Below are positions 8,842 to 17,014 of a DNA stretch of 40,401 nt, in pieces (the stretch's first letter is position 1; each line of letters starts with the position of its first letter). Under the pieces are notes generated by a model. That model saw only the letters and a list, made by a program, of their open reading frames with translations, had not been told where the DNA came from and ran no database searches. Source of the DNA: Caldilineaceae bacterium (GTDB lineage Bacteria; Chloroflexota; Anaerolineae; Caldilineales; Caldilineaceae); NCBI GenBank assembly GCA_026708085.1, contig JAPOVP010000023.1, positions 1 to 40,401 on the forward strand, in the 5' to 3' direction. The translations under genes were made by a program, and so were the position numbers.

Positions 8842-8877
8842 CGAGGGCACCCACAAGGGGTGCCCCTACGGGGGGGT
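8842..8877 (-). repeat. Palindromic GGGCACCC/GGGTGCCC element, 3' of enolase-family gene
   Basis: Arms GGGCACCC (8845-8852) and GGGTGCCC (8858-8865) flank the loop ACAAG, and CTACGGGGGGG follows. The element lies 28 bases past the stop codon of the minus-strand gene ending at 8905. The same element, in the same orientation relative to a minus-strand operon end, occurs at 13349 and 31291. Confidence 0.8.
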
Positions 8878-8904
8878 CGGAGTGGAAGGGAAAGTCGACG
8901 GGCC

Positions 8905-10023
8905 TCAGGTTTTGTCTGTGCGGTAGAAGGCGACCTGGTCTTCGTCGAGTTTGATGCCGAGGCCGGGGGCGGTTGGGGGGCGGGCTTCGCCGGCGCGGAT
9001 GGGGAGGGGGTCCTGGAGGAGGTCGGTGTCGTAGAAGAAGGGGCTGAGGATGTCGCAGGGGAAGGTTTCGGCGTCGATGGCGGGAGTTGCCATGGCGAGG
9101 TGGATCATGGCGGCGTTGCCGATGCCGAGCTCGAGGTTGCTGCCGACGGTGCAGACGAGGCCGGCGGCTTGGGCGACGGCGGCGACCTGGCGGGCGGGGG
9201 TGATGCCGCCCTTGCCGACGTAGAGGGAGAGGACGTCGGCGGCCTGGGCGCGGGCGACGGCCATGGCGTCCTGGGGCGAGTAGACGATCTCGTCGGCCAT
9301 GACGGGCAGGTGTGTGCGGCGGCGGACGTCGGCGAGCCAGGAGACGTCCTGATCGGGAGTGGGCTGCTCGACGAAGTAGATTTCGTATGGGTAAAGCTGC
9401 GGGATGGTCTGGACGGCGGTGCGGACGGACCAGCCGCCGTTGGCGTCGACACCGAGGCGCACGTCGGGGCCGATGGCTTCACGGACGGCGGCGACGCGGG
9501 CTACGTCTTGGACGGGGTCGAGGCCGACCTTGACTTTCATGGTGTCGAAGCCCTGGTCAACGGCCCAAGCGGCGATTGCGGCGGCCTGTTGGGGGGCCTG
9601 GCCGGAGACGGAGAACTTGGTCTTGACGCGGTCGCGGACGGGGCCGCCGAGGAGGCGGTAGAGCGGGAGGCCGGCGACCTTGCCGAGGATGTCCCAGAGG
9701 GCCATTTCGATGCCGGCCTTGGTGAAGGGGTTGTTGGCGACGGCGACGTTGACGGCGGCCATGAGGCGTTCGATTTGGGTGGGGTCCTGGCCGGTGAGCA
9801 GGGGCGCGACGATATGGTCTATGAAGTGGGCGGCGGTGACCTGGTCTTCGCCGCTCCAGATTGGGGTGCAGGAGACTTCGCCAAGGCCCTCAATACCTTC
9901 GTCGGTGTGGATTCTGACGAGGAGGAAGGGGGACTCGGTATGGCCGCCGCGGCCGCCGCGGATGGCCCTTTCGGCGCTGATGGGAACGTTTACGGGAATC
10001 GTTTCAATTCTCGTTATTTTCAC
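8905..10023 (-). CDS. Enolase-superfamily enzyme, muconate-lactonizing/mandelate racemase family
   Basis: The 372-residue enzyme is expected to abstract an alpha proton from a carboxylate, for example in sugar-acid dehydration or epimerisation. The MLE-type active site is complete. KVK (K163, K165) provides a base. Metal ligands are D193 (GVDANGGW), E219 (VEQP) and D244 or E245 (MADE), and K271 (YVGKGG) lies on the last strand. The N-terminal capping domain (residues 1-125) is normal, and the length fits the family. The start is GTG at 10023, overlapping the TGA of the upstream gene (GTGA), so translation is probably coupled. It is the last gene of the sugar cluster. Substrate is not predictable from sequence; a sugar acid released by the upstream oxidoreductase is an inference. 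Confidence 0.9.
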   Translation of the reverse strand: MKITRIETIPVNVPISAERAIRGGRGGHTESPFLLVRIHTDEGIEGLGEVSCTPIWSGEDQVTAAHFIDHIVAPLLTGQDPTQIERLMAAVNVAVANNPFTKAGIEMALWDILGKVAGLPLYRLLGGPVRDRVKTKFSVSGQAPQQAAAIAAWAVDQGFDTMKVKVGLDPVQDVARVAAVREAIGPDVRLGVDANGGWSVRTAVQTIPQLYPYEIYFVEQPTPDQDVSWLADVRRRTHLPVMADEIVYSPQDAMAVARAQAADVLSLYVGKGGITPARQVAAVAQAAGLVCTVGSNLELGIGNAAMIHLAMATPAIDAETFPCDILSPFFYDTDLLQDPLPIRAGEARPPTAPGLGIKLDEDQVAFYRTDKT

Positions 10024-11738
10024 TTTGTACCTTCCCCGTTGGAATAGTCGAATCGATAGGGAATGCCGGGGGCGAGATCGCTGAAGGAGATCGTTGCGTA
10101 GCGACGACCCCAGCGTTCCTGCCGGCCTGTCTGGCCGGTTGTGCGGGGCGCGCCCAGCGCGGGCGGCAGGAGGATGGTGGCTGCGGGCAGGGGAGAGGCG
10201 GCGTGGAGGGTTGCTCCTGCTGCGTCAAGGGTGATGCGAAGCTGGTCGCGGCTTTCAGTCCAGTCGAGCCAGTCGTCGGCGGAGAGGATGGGCATGCCCT
10301 CGGCGACGGCAGTGTCCCAGTTGCCCTCGATGAGGGGGCTGGAGTAGGTGGCGAAGCTGACGGGATGGGAGTTGAGGGCGACGGGCGTGTAGTAGCGGCG
10401 GGCGGCGCGGCGGATGATGGCGCCGGTCTCTTCGAGGGCGCGTTCGACGGGCCATTTGAAGCTGAACACGAATTCGGGGTGGATGAGGCACTCCTCGGTC
10501 CAGTGGGTGGGCTGCTGGAAGCAGTCGATGAGGGCGCCGGCTTCGTCGACGAAGCGGAGAGGACGTCCTGAGCCGCACATATAGCCGAGGAAGGGTGAGA
10601 CGGCGATGTAGTTGAGGTCCATGCGGACGCCGAGGTCGGAAAGGTCGCGGGCGGCGTCGACGTAGCCGCGCCAGCGAACGGCGTGCTGGCGAACCGTGCG
10701 GACAGGGCGGCCGAACTCGCGCTGGTAGCGCTCGATGTTTTCGGCGAGCATGGGTCCGACGAGGGCGCTTTGCGGCTCCTCTATCTTCATTTGGCGCACG
10801 GTGTCGGCCTCGAGGGCGGGATGGACGCTGAAGGTATGGCCCTCGGCTTCCCAGGCCTCGATATGGCCGCGGGTCAGGTTGGTGTTGGGGACGACGTAGA
10901 AGGTGCAGCGGGCCTGGCGGCGGCGCAGCCCGTCGAGCAGCGTTTCGAACTGGGGCAGGGTAGACCAGTCATCGTCGCTGGTCATAATCAGAACGCTGCT
11001 CTGTTCTGCGTGCGGGTAGTACCAGAGCCGGGGACGGGGGGCGAGCTCTTCTATCAGGCGTGCGAGGAGCGCGGTGTGGAGGTCGGCCTGCGGGATCAGC
11101 ATCTGCTCCAGAGGCAGCTGGCCGACGAAGAGCTCGCTGGGACGGTAGATGCCGTCGAGGCCGGCGAAGCAGAGATCGACGTGGTCGGGGTTGCCCTGGC
11201 GGAGACGGGCGACGGTGTAGGGGAGGTCGTAGGCGAAGAGGACCGCGGCGCCACGGCCAACCTCAGTGGACACTACTGCGGGCGTTTCCTCTTCCGTGCC
11301 GTTTCCAGGGGGGCGGATGACGGCCAGCTGGCTGACCGTCTCGGCGGCGTCCCACGACCAAGCGACGGCGGGGGTCAGGACCTGGACCGGTTCGCTGCAC
11401 AGACCCTGTAAGGCAGGTTGACTGGTGTTGATGTGTAGCAGACCGGCATCGAGGCCGCGGAAGGTGGGACGCAGACCCAGTTCCCCGGCCAACTGCGGTT
11501 CGGGCTGAAAGGCGATGAGCCGTCCGCCATCCTGCACGTAGTCGACCAGCTGGCCTATGTGGGCGCGGCTGAGGGCGGCGCGCGGCAGGATAATGAGATC
11601 GTGCCGGCCTAGGAGATTTGCGTCCAGGGCGCTGATATCCTCTTCGGAAAAGTCAACGAAGCCTTCCATGCGCAGGATCTCGGCGAGATAGTAACTGTAG
11701 CGGCTGCGGGCTTCTCCCGCGTTGTGGAACAGGAGCAT
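10020..11738 (-). CDS. GATase-like domain fused to a polysaccharide-deacetylase-like domain
   Basis: About 572 residues in two parts. The N-terminal part (about 1-230) resembles the class I glutamine-amidotransferase-like fold seen in glycosidase-associated proteins (LIILPRAALSRAHIGQLVDY, then VQDGGRLIAF), without a visible catalytic Cys nucleophile. The C-terminal part begins with VLIMTSDDDW, like the NodB-type TxDDG motif, followed by ARCTFYVVPN and GHTFSVHP, then a late NSHPVSF. It may act on a carbohydrate or be a non-catalytic relative. No signal peptide is seen. ATG 11738 is chosen because the reading frame upstream of it lies inside the preceding gene or lacks a start; a weak GAGG lies upstream. 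Its stop overlaps the enolase-family start by GTGA. Confidence 0.75.
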   Translation of the reverse strand: MLLFHNAGEARSRYSYYLAEILRMEGFVDFSEEDISALDANLLGRHDLIILPRAALSRAHIGQLVDYVQDGGRLIAFQPEPQLAGELGLRPTFRGLDAGLLHINTSQPALQGLCSEPVQVLTPAVAWSWDAAETVSQLAVIRPPGNGTEEETPAVVSTEVGRGAAVLFAYDLPYTVARLRQGNPDHVDLCFAGLDGIYRPSELFVGQLPLEQMLIPQADLHTALLARLIEELAPRPRLWYYPHAEQSSVLIMTSDDDWSTLPQFETLLDGLRRRQARCTFYVVPNTNLTRGHIEAWEAEGHTFSVHPALEADTVRQMKIEEPQSALVGPMLAENIERYQREFGRPVRTVRQHAVRWRGYVDAARDLSDLGVRMDLNYIAVSPFLGYMCGSGRPLRFVDEAGALIDCFQQPTHWTEECLIHPEFVFSFKWPVERALEETGAIIRRAARRYYTPVALNSHPVSFATYSSPLIEGNWDTAVAEGMPILSADDWLDWTESRDQLRITLDAAGATLHAASPLPAATILLPPALGAPRTTGQTGRQERWGRRYATISFSDLAPGIPYRFDYSNGEGTK

Positions 11739-11829
11739 AGTTGGGGCCTCGTACTCTGGAAGTGGGCCGGATAAAGGTAGAACAGCCCACGTGAAGTGCT
11801 GTTTCTGTTTCGCGTTGGAAACCAGCTTA

Positions 11830-12945
11830 TCAGTCGAAGGTGGGAATGGCGACCGGGCCGCCGCCCTGTTGGGCGGATTGGAGGGCGCAGATACCGGCGG
11901 CGATTGAGCGGGCGGCCTCGCGGGGGCCGATGGCGGGCTCTTCGTCGGCGACGATGGCTTTGAGGAAGTGTTGGGCCTGTTCGATCTCCATGGTGCCGTG
12001 TCCGAGCGAATGCTGGCGCTGGATGGCGGGATTGCTCCAGTTGGGAACGGTGACGGGCGCCATGCGGCGGGCGCCGGCGATCCGGTCGTGGTAGTGGTAG
12101 TTGATGGTGTCCTCGACTGCACCGCCCTGGTCGCGGGTGCGTTCGAAGGAGCCCTGGCTGCCGTAGACGGCGTAGTAGAGGCAGTAAGGGCGGACCATGC
12201 CGTAGGATACGGTCACCTTGGCGGCGGCGCCGGTGGTTGCTTTGAAGAGGGCGACGGTGGTGTGTGTGGTCTGCCAGCGGGACTGTTGCTGGGCGTGATA
12301 GGCCTGTGCCTCGATGAAGTCGACGCCCATGAGCCAGCGCAGGGTGTCGATGGCGTGGGGGCCGCCGCCGAGGAGGGTGGTCTGGGGCGTCCGGGGGTGG
12401 ATGCGCCAGTGATCGGGCGGGCGGTCTTTGACGATGTCGTCCATGGTGTGGAGGTATTCGCCCTCGCCGTAGAAGATTTCGCCGAGGTCGCCGGTGCGGA
12501 TCATGCGCTGCATGTCGCGCAGGCAGAAGGCGTAGCGGACCTGGTTGCCCATGTGGTATTTGAGGCCGTGACGGTCGGTGAGCTCGATGATGCGGTTACA
12601 TTCGTCCAGTGTTGTGGCCATGGGGATTTCGGAGAGGACGTGTTTGCCGGCCTCGAGGGCCATGATGGCGTGCCGTCCGTGGAGGTGGTCGGGGGTGGCG
12701 ACGACGATTAGATCGATGGCGGGGTCGTCGAGCATGGCTTCGTAGGTGGGGAAGCGGGTCTCGACGGCGAATTCGTGTGCTACGCGTTCGGCGAGGTGAT
12801 GATCCTGGTCGCAGAGGGCGGTGACTGTTGCGCCTTCGAGCAGCTGAAAGGCGCGCATGTGGGAGCGGCCCTGGCCGAGGCCGAGTACGCCGACTCTGAT
12901 GGTTGCATGCTTTGTGACTTGATTGGTCGGGCCCGAACTGTTCAT
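11830..12945 (-). CDS. Gfo/Idh/MocA-family NAD(P)-dependent oxidoreductase
   Basis: The 371-residue enzyme probably oxidises or reduces a sugar or sugar acid in the cytoplasm. The Rossmann signature is VGVLGLGQGRSH (18-29), followed by VTALCDQD at the end of strand 2. The family EKP motif reads SEIP (HVLSEIPMATTLDE), so the usual lysine is replaced by isoleucine. The substrate-side motif GGGPHAIDTLRWLMG is present. ATG 12945 is chosen because the Rossmann fold starts soon after it and AGGG lies five bases upstream; the longer frame runs into a decayed permease gene. It follows the sugar importer and precedes the deacetylase-like and enolase-family genes on the same strand. Confidence 0.9.
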   Translation of the reverse strand: MNSSGPTNQVTKHATIRVGVLGLGQGRSHMRAFQLLEGATVTALCDQDHHLAERVAHEFAVETRFPTYEAMLDDPAIDLIVVATPDHLHGRHAIMALEAGKHVLSEIPMATTLDECNRIIELTDRHGLKYHMGNQVRYAFCLRDMQRMIRTGDLGEIFYGEGEYLHTMDDIVKDRPPDHWRIHPRTPQTTLLGGGPHAIDTLRWLMGVDFIEAQAYHAQQQSRWQTTHTTVALFKATTGAAAKVTVSYGMVRPYCLYYAVYGSQGSFERTRDQGGAVEDTINYHYHDRIAGARRMAPVTVPNWSNPAIQRQHSLGHGTMEIEQAQHFLKAIVADEEPAIGPREAARSIAAGICALQSAQQGGGPVAIPTFD

Positions 12946-12970
12946 TTTCCCTATTCTTCTGCTGAGAGAC

Positions 12971-13302
12971 CTATTGTTTGACACCGCTATAGACAGTGCT
13001 TTGGATGAAGCAGTGCTACACCAGAGCATAGAAGGATGCAGAGGAGGCTGACCGCCACGCTCGCCGCCATCCGGTCGAACACAGGAAGACCGGCGGGTTG
13101 AAGAAACGTTTCCGTGGTCGGGGAGCGAGAAAAACCGCGGCACGCCCGACGCGTGCCGCAACTGGGGCAGGACGATGCGGCGGGAGATGCCAAAGTTGCC
13201 GACGCCAAGGGTGCGACCGGCACCATCCAGATTCGGGCGAATACGCAGGCAAGTCTGAATGCCCAGTATAGCAGAAGCGCAGCAGGCGCCAAGCGGGACT
13301 GG
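12971..13302 (-). pseudogene. Decayed 3' end of a MalG-type sugar permease gene
   Basis: Read on the minus strand, this segment aligns along its length with the 3' part of the intact permease at 13424-14347. The ends match (FIQSTVYSGVKQ-stop against FIQGIVFTGVKQ-stop), as do MAASVAVSLLCILL against MAASVMVSLPCILL, and the DNA around the EAA loop. It carries an in-frame TAG (13016-13018), a two-base deletion near 13027 and an internal deletion of roughly 65 bp around 13070. The 5' two thirds are absent. It lies between the importer genes and the Gfo/Idh gene, so a second importer or a duplicated permease was once there. Confidence 0.8.
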
Positions 13303-13326
13303 AGTGGTCAGTAGTCAGTGGTCAGT
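13303..13326. repeat. Heptad tandem repeat (AGTGGTC/AGTAGTC)
   Basis: Three units of the heptad repeat lie between the permease pseudogene and the palindromic element. Confidence 0.75.
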
Positions 13327-13348
13327 TCTTCGTTTTGGTGGAACGGCA

Positions 13349-13382
13349 GGGCACCCACAAGGGGTGCCCCTACGGTGGGGGT
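13349..13382 (-). repeat. Palindromic GGGCACCC/GGGTGCCC element, 3' of permease gene
   Basis: Arms at 13349-13356 and 13362-13369 with loop ACAAG, then CTACGGTGGGGG. It lies 42 bases past the stop codon of the permease ending at 13424. This is the same arrangement as at 8842 and 31291. Confidence 0.8.
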
Positions 13383-13423
13383 AGCTGGTTGCAATGTCAA
13401 CGGGCCCTAAAGTACACCAGCCC

Positions 13424-14347
13424 CTATTGTTTGACGCCGGTGAAGACGATGCCCTGGATGAAGTAGCGCTGGGCGAGGGCGTAGAGCAGGATGCAGGGAA
13501 GGCTGACCATGACGCTGGCCGCCATGAGCAGGTGCCATTGCGTCACCTGGTAGCCGCGAAAGAGGTTGATGCCGAGGGCGAGTGTGTACTTTTCGGTGGT
13601 GCTGAGGAAGATGAGGGGATTGAAGAAATCATTCCAGTGGTTGAGGAAAGAGAAGACGGCGACAACGCCCAGTGCGGGCCGTGACTGGGGCAGAATTATA
13701 TGGCGGTAGATGCCGAAGGTGCTGGCGCCGTCGATACGGCCGGCGTCGTCGAGATCAAGGGGCAGGCGCATGTAGAACTGGCGCAACAGGAAGATGAAGA
13801 AGGCGCCGCCTCCGAGCCAGTAGGGCACGATCAGAGGGGCGTAGGTGTCGAGCCAGCCGAGTATGCGAAAGAGGATGAAGGTGGGGATGAGGGTGACCTG
13901 GTAGGGGATCATGATGGTGGCGAGCAGGACCAGGAAGAGCAGGTCGCGCCCGGGAAAGCGGAGACGGGCAAAGCCGAATGCGACGAGGCTGGAGGAGATG
14001 AGCTGGCCGAGGAGGGCGAGCGCGGTGACGAAGACGGTATTCCAGGCAAAGCGAACGAAGGGGATCGCCTCGAGTACGGCGGGGTAGTTTTCGGGGCGCC
14101 ACGGGTTGGGGACCCATTCAGGCGGGAAGATGAAGATGCGACCGCTGTCCTTGAGGCTGGAGGAGAGGAGCCATACGAGGGGGATCATCATGACGCAGGC
14201 GCCGGCTAAGAGAACAGGATAGATGATGAGCTTCTGGAGCAGGTCGCGGCGGCGTTTGCTGGCCAGCCAGTGGGACGAGGCTGAGGCGGCGCGGAGCTCG
14301 AACTTTCGGCCGCCGGTGACGTGTGCGGGGCGGTGTGTGTTGCTCAC
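13424..14347 (-). CDS. Carbohydrate ABC transporter permease, MalG type
   Basis: The 307-residue inner-membrane protein has about six helices. After a polar N-terminus of about 35 residues it shows the family pattern MMIPLVWLLSSSLK in the first helix. The coupling (EAA) loop is DDAGRIDGASTFGIYRHIIL, near residue 200. The conserved C-terminus reads FIQGIVFTGVKQ. It pairs with the MalF-type permease whose stop codon overlaps its GTG start (GTGA at 14347-14344). The ATPase for this importer is not in the window; such systems often share one MsmK/UgpC-type ATPase encoded elsewhere. Confidence 0.93.
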   Translation of the reverse strand: MSNTHRPAHVTGGRKFELRAASASSHWLASKRRRDLLQKLIIYPVLLAGACVMMIPLVWLLSSSLKDSGRIFIFPPEWVPNPWRPENYPAVLEAIPFVRFAWNTVFVTALALLGQLISSSLVAFGFARLRFPGRDLLFLVLLATIMIPYQVTLIPTFILFRILGWLDTYAPLIVPYWLGGGAFFIFLLRQFYMRLPLDLDDAGRIDGASTFGIYRHIILPQSRPALGVVAVFSFLNHWNDFFNPLIFLSTTEKYTLALGINLFRGYQVTQWHLLMAASVMVSLPCILLYALAQRYFIQGIVFTGVKQ

Positions 14348-15264
14348 CTCTGCCTCAGCTCGCCTTCATAGTAGACCCAGAGCGCGGAGGAGCGGAAGAC
14401 CACTATTGTAAGTACCAGAATCACGGCAAACAGAACCCAGGCCAGAGCCGAGGCGTAGCCCATGCGGAAGAACTGAAAGGCGTTCTGGTAGAGATAGAGC
14501 ACGTAGAAGAGGGTGGCGTAGCGGGGGCCGCCCTCGGTCATGATGAAGGGCTGCACGAAGATCTGGAAGGATGCGATCATGTTGATGACGAGGTTGAAGA
14601 AGATCACCGGTGTCATCATAGGGATGGTGACGCTGCGGAACTTCACCCAGACGCCGGCGCCGTCGATTTCGGCGGCTTCGTAGAGGTCGGTGGGGATGCC
14701 CTGGAGGCCGGCGAGGTAGATGAGCATGGGCGCGCCGACGGTCCAGAGGCTCATGAGAATCAGCGAAGGCAGAGCCCAGCGGGTGTGCCCCAGCCAGAGG
14801 GGGCCATCGATGCCGACCAGGGCCAGCATCATGTTGAGGAGGCCGAACTCGGGGTTGAAGATCCAGAGCCAGAGCATGGTGCTGGCAATGACGGGAACGA
14901 GTGTGGGGATGTAGTAGACGGTGCGCCAGAGGCTGACGAAGCGCACTTTCTGATTCATGAGGAGGGCGACGGCGAAGGAGAGGGCGAGCCCCATGGGCAC
15001 GCTGGCGAAGACGTAGATGGACGATACTTTGAGCGCCTGCCAGAAGAGGCGGTCGTTGACGAGCTGATCGAAGTTGCGCAGCCCGACGAAGGTGGGCGGG
15101 CGGATGACTTCGTAGTCGGTCAGGCTCAGATAGAATGAGACGATGATGGGGCCGACGACAAAGAGTACGAGGCCGACCAGCCAGGGCATGATGAAGAGGT
15201 AGCCCTCGATCGCCTCGCGACGGATGTGGGCGGGCATCCGCCTAAATGCAGGCAGCAGTTGCAT
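14344..15264 (-). CDS. Carbohydrate ABC transporter permease, MalF/UgpA type
   Basis: About 306 residues and six predicted helices. Family landmarks are GYLFIMPWLVGLVLFVVGPI near the start, SLWRTVYYIPTLVPVIAS in the middle, and the coupling loop LYEAAEIDGAGVWVKFRSVT. It forms the membrane channel with the MalG-type partner. ATG 15264 is preferred over an in-frame TTG at 15276, though neither has a clear ribosome site. A strong hairpin (15281-15313) lies between it and the binding-protein gene. Confidence 0.92.
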   Translation of the reverse strand: MQLLPAFRRMPAHIRREAIEGYLFIMPWLVGLVLFVVGPIIVSFYLSLTDYEVIRPPTFVGLRNFDQLVNDRLFWQALKVSSIYVFASVPMGLALSFAVALLMNQKVRFVSLWRTVYYIPTLVPVIASTMLWLWIFNPEFGLLNMMLALVGIDGPLWLGHTRWALPSLILMSLWTVGAPMLIYLAGLQGIPTDLYEAAEIDGAGVWVKFRSVTIPMMTPVIFFNLVINMIASFQIFVQPFIMTEGGPRYATLFYVLYLYQNAFQFFRMGYASALAWVLFAVILVLTIVVFRSSALWVYYEGELRQR

Positions 15265-15280
15265 AGTATAGACCAAACAT

Positions 15281-15313
15281 AATGGGGAGACGGCAGTTCA
15301 CCGTCTCCCCATT
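15281..15313. promoter_or_regulatory. Perfect 13-bp hairpin between binding protein and permease genes
   Basis: AATGGGGAGACGG (15281-15293) pairs perfectly with CCGTCTCCCCATT (15301-15313) around the 7-base loop CAGTTCA. It sits 20 bases past the binding-protein stop. There is no clean T-run on the transcribed strand. The likely role is to protect the binding-protein mRNA from 3' decay or to reduce read-through, as intergenic hairpins do in malEFG-like operons. Confidence 0.75.
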
Positions 15314-15332
15314 TTCTGTTGCATAAGCGGGT

Positions 15333-16652
15333 CTACTGTTCCCACTCGGCGGGGCGGCGGGCGAAGATTTCTTCGACGGCGGCGCAGGCGCGTTCGGTGG
15401 CTTCTGCAACGGTGGCCTCGCCGGACCAGACGACGGAGAGCTCCTGGCCGACGGCGCTCCACCATTCGCCGGTGTCGGGCGTCGGATAGTAGTCATGGCC
15501 GTAGTTGGCGAAGTCGCTGGTGGCAACGCTGATGTCCTGGGGCTGGTGGAGGGCCAGGTAGGCTTCGCTTTCCACGACTGCGGTCAGTCCGGGCACGCCG
15601 TTGGCCATCATACCGGTCTGGCCGCCTTCGCCCATGAGGAACTTGACGAGCTGCCAGGACTCTTCAATGTATTCGCTGGTGCTGAGGACGGACCAAGCGT
15701 TGGAGCCCATCTGGACGCTGCGGATGCCGGTCTCGGGGTGGGCGGGCATGTGGGCGAAGTCCCAGTCGAAGCCGGCCTGGCGGATCTGACCTTCCTGCCA
15801 GGTGCCGCCGAAGTAGATGGCGACCTTGCCGGTGAGGAAGGGATTTTCCTGACCCTGCAGGGTAACCGGTGCGGGCATGACCTCGTGTTCGAAGATGAGG
15901 TCAGCGATGTACTGGAGGCCGGCCTGTGATTCGGGAGAGGTCAGGGTACAGCTGGCGCGGTCGTCGCTGAGGACGGTGCCGCCGGCGCCATGGATGAAGG
16001 AGGCGCCCCAGTAGGGAGGATTGAGCGGGCTGATGTAGAGGCCCCACTGGTCGTTATCGGGGTCGGTGAGCTGCTGGGCGTAGGAGAGCATGTCGTCCCA
16101 CGTCCAGTCGGCGGACGGGAAGTCGAGTCCGGCCGCGGCCAGCAGGTCCTTATTGATGTAGAGGACCTGGCCACCGGCGTAAAGGAGACCGCCGTAGAGG
16201 CCGCCCTTCCAGCCCCATTCGGGCTCCATGTCGTAGAAGTAGGCGTCCATGTCGACCTGGTCGGCCTCGATGAAGGGTACCAGGTCCACAAACATGCCGC
16301 GGGCGGCGCCGGGGATGACCCAGTTCATCTGATTGATGGTGATGTCGGGGGCGGTGCCGGCGGCGAACTCGGTCTGCAGTTTATCCCAGTAGGCGTCGAT
16401 GGGGCGGAACTCGACTTTCACGCTGATGTTGGGATTCTGCTCGCGGAAGCCGTCGATGGTCTGCTCCAGCGTATTGTTCCAGGCGTCGCCGAGGCCGTAG
16501 GAGGCAAGGCGGATTTCGACCATTTCGGCGCCGGATCCACCGTCACCGCCGGCAGGGGCGGCGATGGGTGCGCAGGCGCTGAGCAGGAAAAGGCACAGAA
16601 TGGAGATTGCAAGCAGTGTCTGGAGTTTGGTTTTTCCGGAATACAACTTCAT
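15333..16652 (-). CDS. Extracellular sugar-binding lipoprotein, family 1
   Basis: The 439-residue binding protein of a carbohydrate importer. It has a Sec signal and a lipobox ending at Cys27 (LFLLSAC), followed by an Ala/Pro/Gly linker. The mature part has the family 1 pattern: DGFREQNPNISVKVEF near the start, AGTAPDITINQMNWV, WTWDDMLSYAQQLTDP, GKVAIYFGGTWQ, and a C-terminal EATERACAAVEEIF helix. ATG 16652 is chosen because AGGAGG lies nine bases upstream (16662-16667) and the signal peptide starts there. First gene of the sugar operon, with a promoter at 16745-16772. Confidence 0.93.
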   Translation of the reverse strand: MKLYSGKTKLQTLLAISILCLFLLSACAPIAAPAGGDGGSGAEMVEIRLASYGLGDAWNNTLEQTIDGFREQNPNISVKVEFRPIDAYWDKLQTEFAAGTAPDITINQMNWVIPGAARGMFVDLVPFIEADQVDMDAYFYDMEPEWGWKGGLYGGLLYAGGQVLYINKDLLAAAGLDFPSADWTWDDMLSYAQQLTDPDNDQWGLYISPLNPPYWGASFIHGAGGTVLSDDRASCTLTSPESQAGLQYIADLIFEHEVMPAPVTLQGQENPFLTGKVAIYFGGTWQEGQIRQAGFDWDFAHMPAHPETGIRSVQMGSNAWSVLSTSEYIEESWQLVKFLMGEGGQTGMMANGVPGLTAVVESEAYLALHQPQDISVATSDFANYGHDYYPTPDTGEWWSAVGQELSVVWSGEATVAEATERACAAVEEIFARRPAEWEQ

Positions 16653-16744
16653 AGAAGGGGACCTCCTGGCGCTGTGGATTGGAGATGGGGATTGGACGGT
16701 CATCAGGCCGGTGTTGGTGGTCCGGCCGATGCACACGATTCGGA

Positions 16745-16772
16745 AGTATATCAGTTTTGGGAGAGAAGCCAA
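16745..16772 (-). promoter_or_regulatory. Promoter of the sugar importer operon, extended -10
   Basis: On the minus strand TTGGCT (16772-16767) lies 16 bases from TATACT (16750-16745). TGA directly precedes the -10, giving the extended form TGATATACT. The start point would be near 16738, leaving a leader of about 85 bases before the binding-protein ATG at 16652. The 16653-16937 stretch holds no other gene. Confidence 0.55.
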
Positions 16773-16937
16773 TTCCAGCGGGGTCTGGGGAGATCGCGGG
16801 GGTGCAGGAGTCAGTGCGGGGGCGTCGCGAAGCTGCAGTTCGGGGTGGCGAAGGGACATATTGGCGGAAATGACCGGCTTATTGGGGCCTAGAAGGGCTA
16901 CTTCGTCATCAGAATTCACGAAATTTGAAATTGGGGG

Positions 16938-16966
16938 TTGACTTTTTTAAGATTCTTGTGTATTAT
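16938..16966 (+). promoter_or_regulatory. Sigma-70-type promoter of the DUF2089/beta-solenoid locus
   Basis: TTGACT (16938-16943), a 17-base AT-rich spacer and TATTAT (16961-16966) form a near-consensus promoter. The start point would be near 16973, about 40 bases before the first gene of the locus. The local AT content stands out against the GC-rich surroundings. Confidence 0.75.
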
Positions 16967-17014
16967 GTTGAGAATATTGTTACGTGATTTCAGAAAATCA
17001 AAGGAAGGCAGTAG

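Noticed and set aside
8860..10047. Long Gly/Asp-rich frame opposite the enolase-family gene
   Set aside because: It is an antisense shadow: low complexity, and the opposite strand carries complete enolase-superfamily motifs.
11739..12122. N-terminal extension of the deacetylase-like gene
   Set aside because: Its residues are Ser/Pro/Thr-rich out-of-frame translation of the Gfo/Idh gene end; the first credible start is ATG 11738.
12946..13161. N-terminal extension of the Gfo/Idh gene
   Set aside because: It runs into the decayed permease and lacks family similarity; ATG 12945 has a ribosome site.
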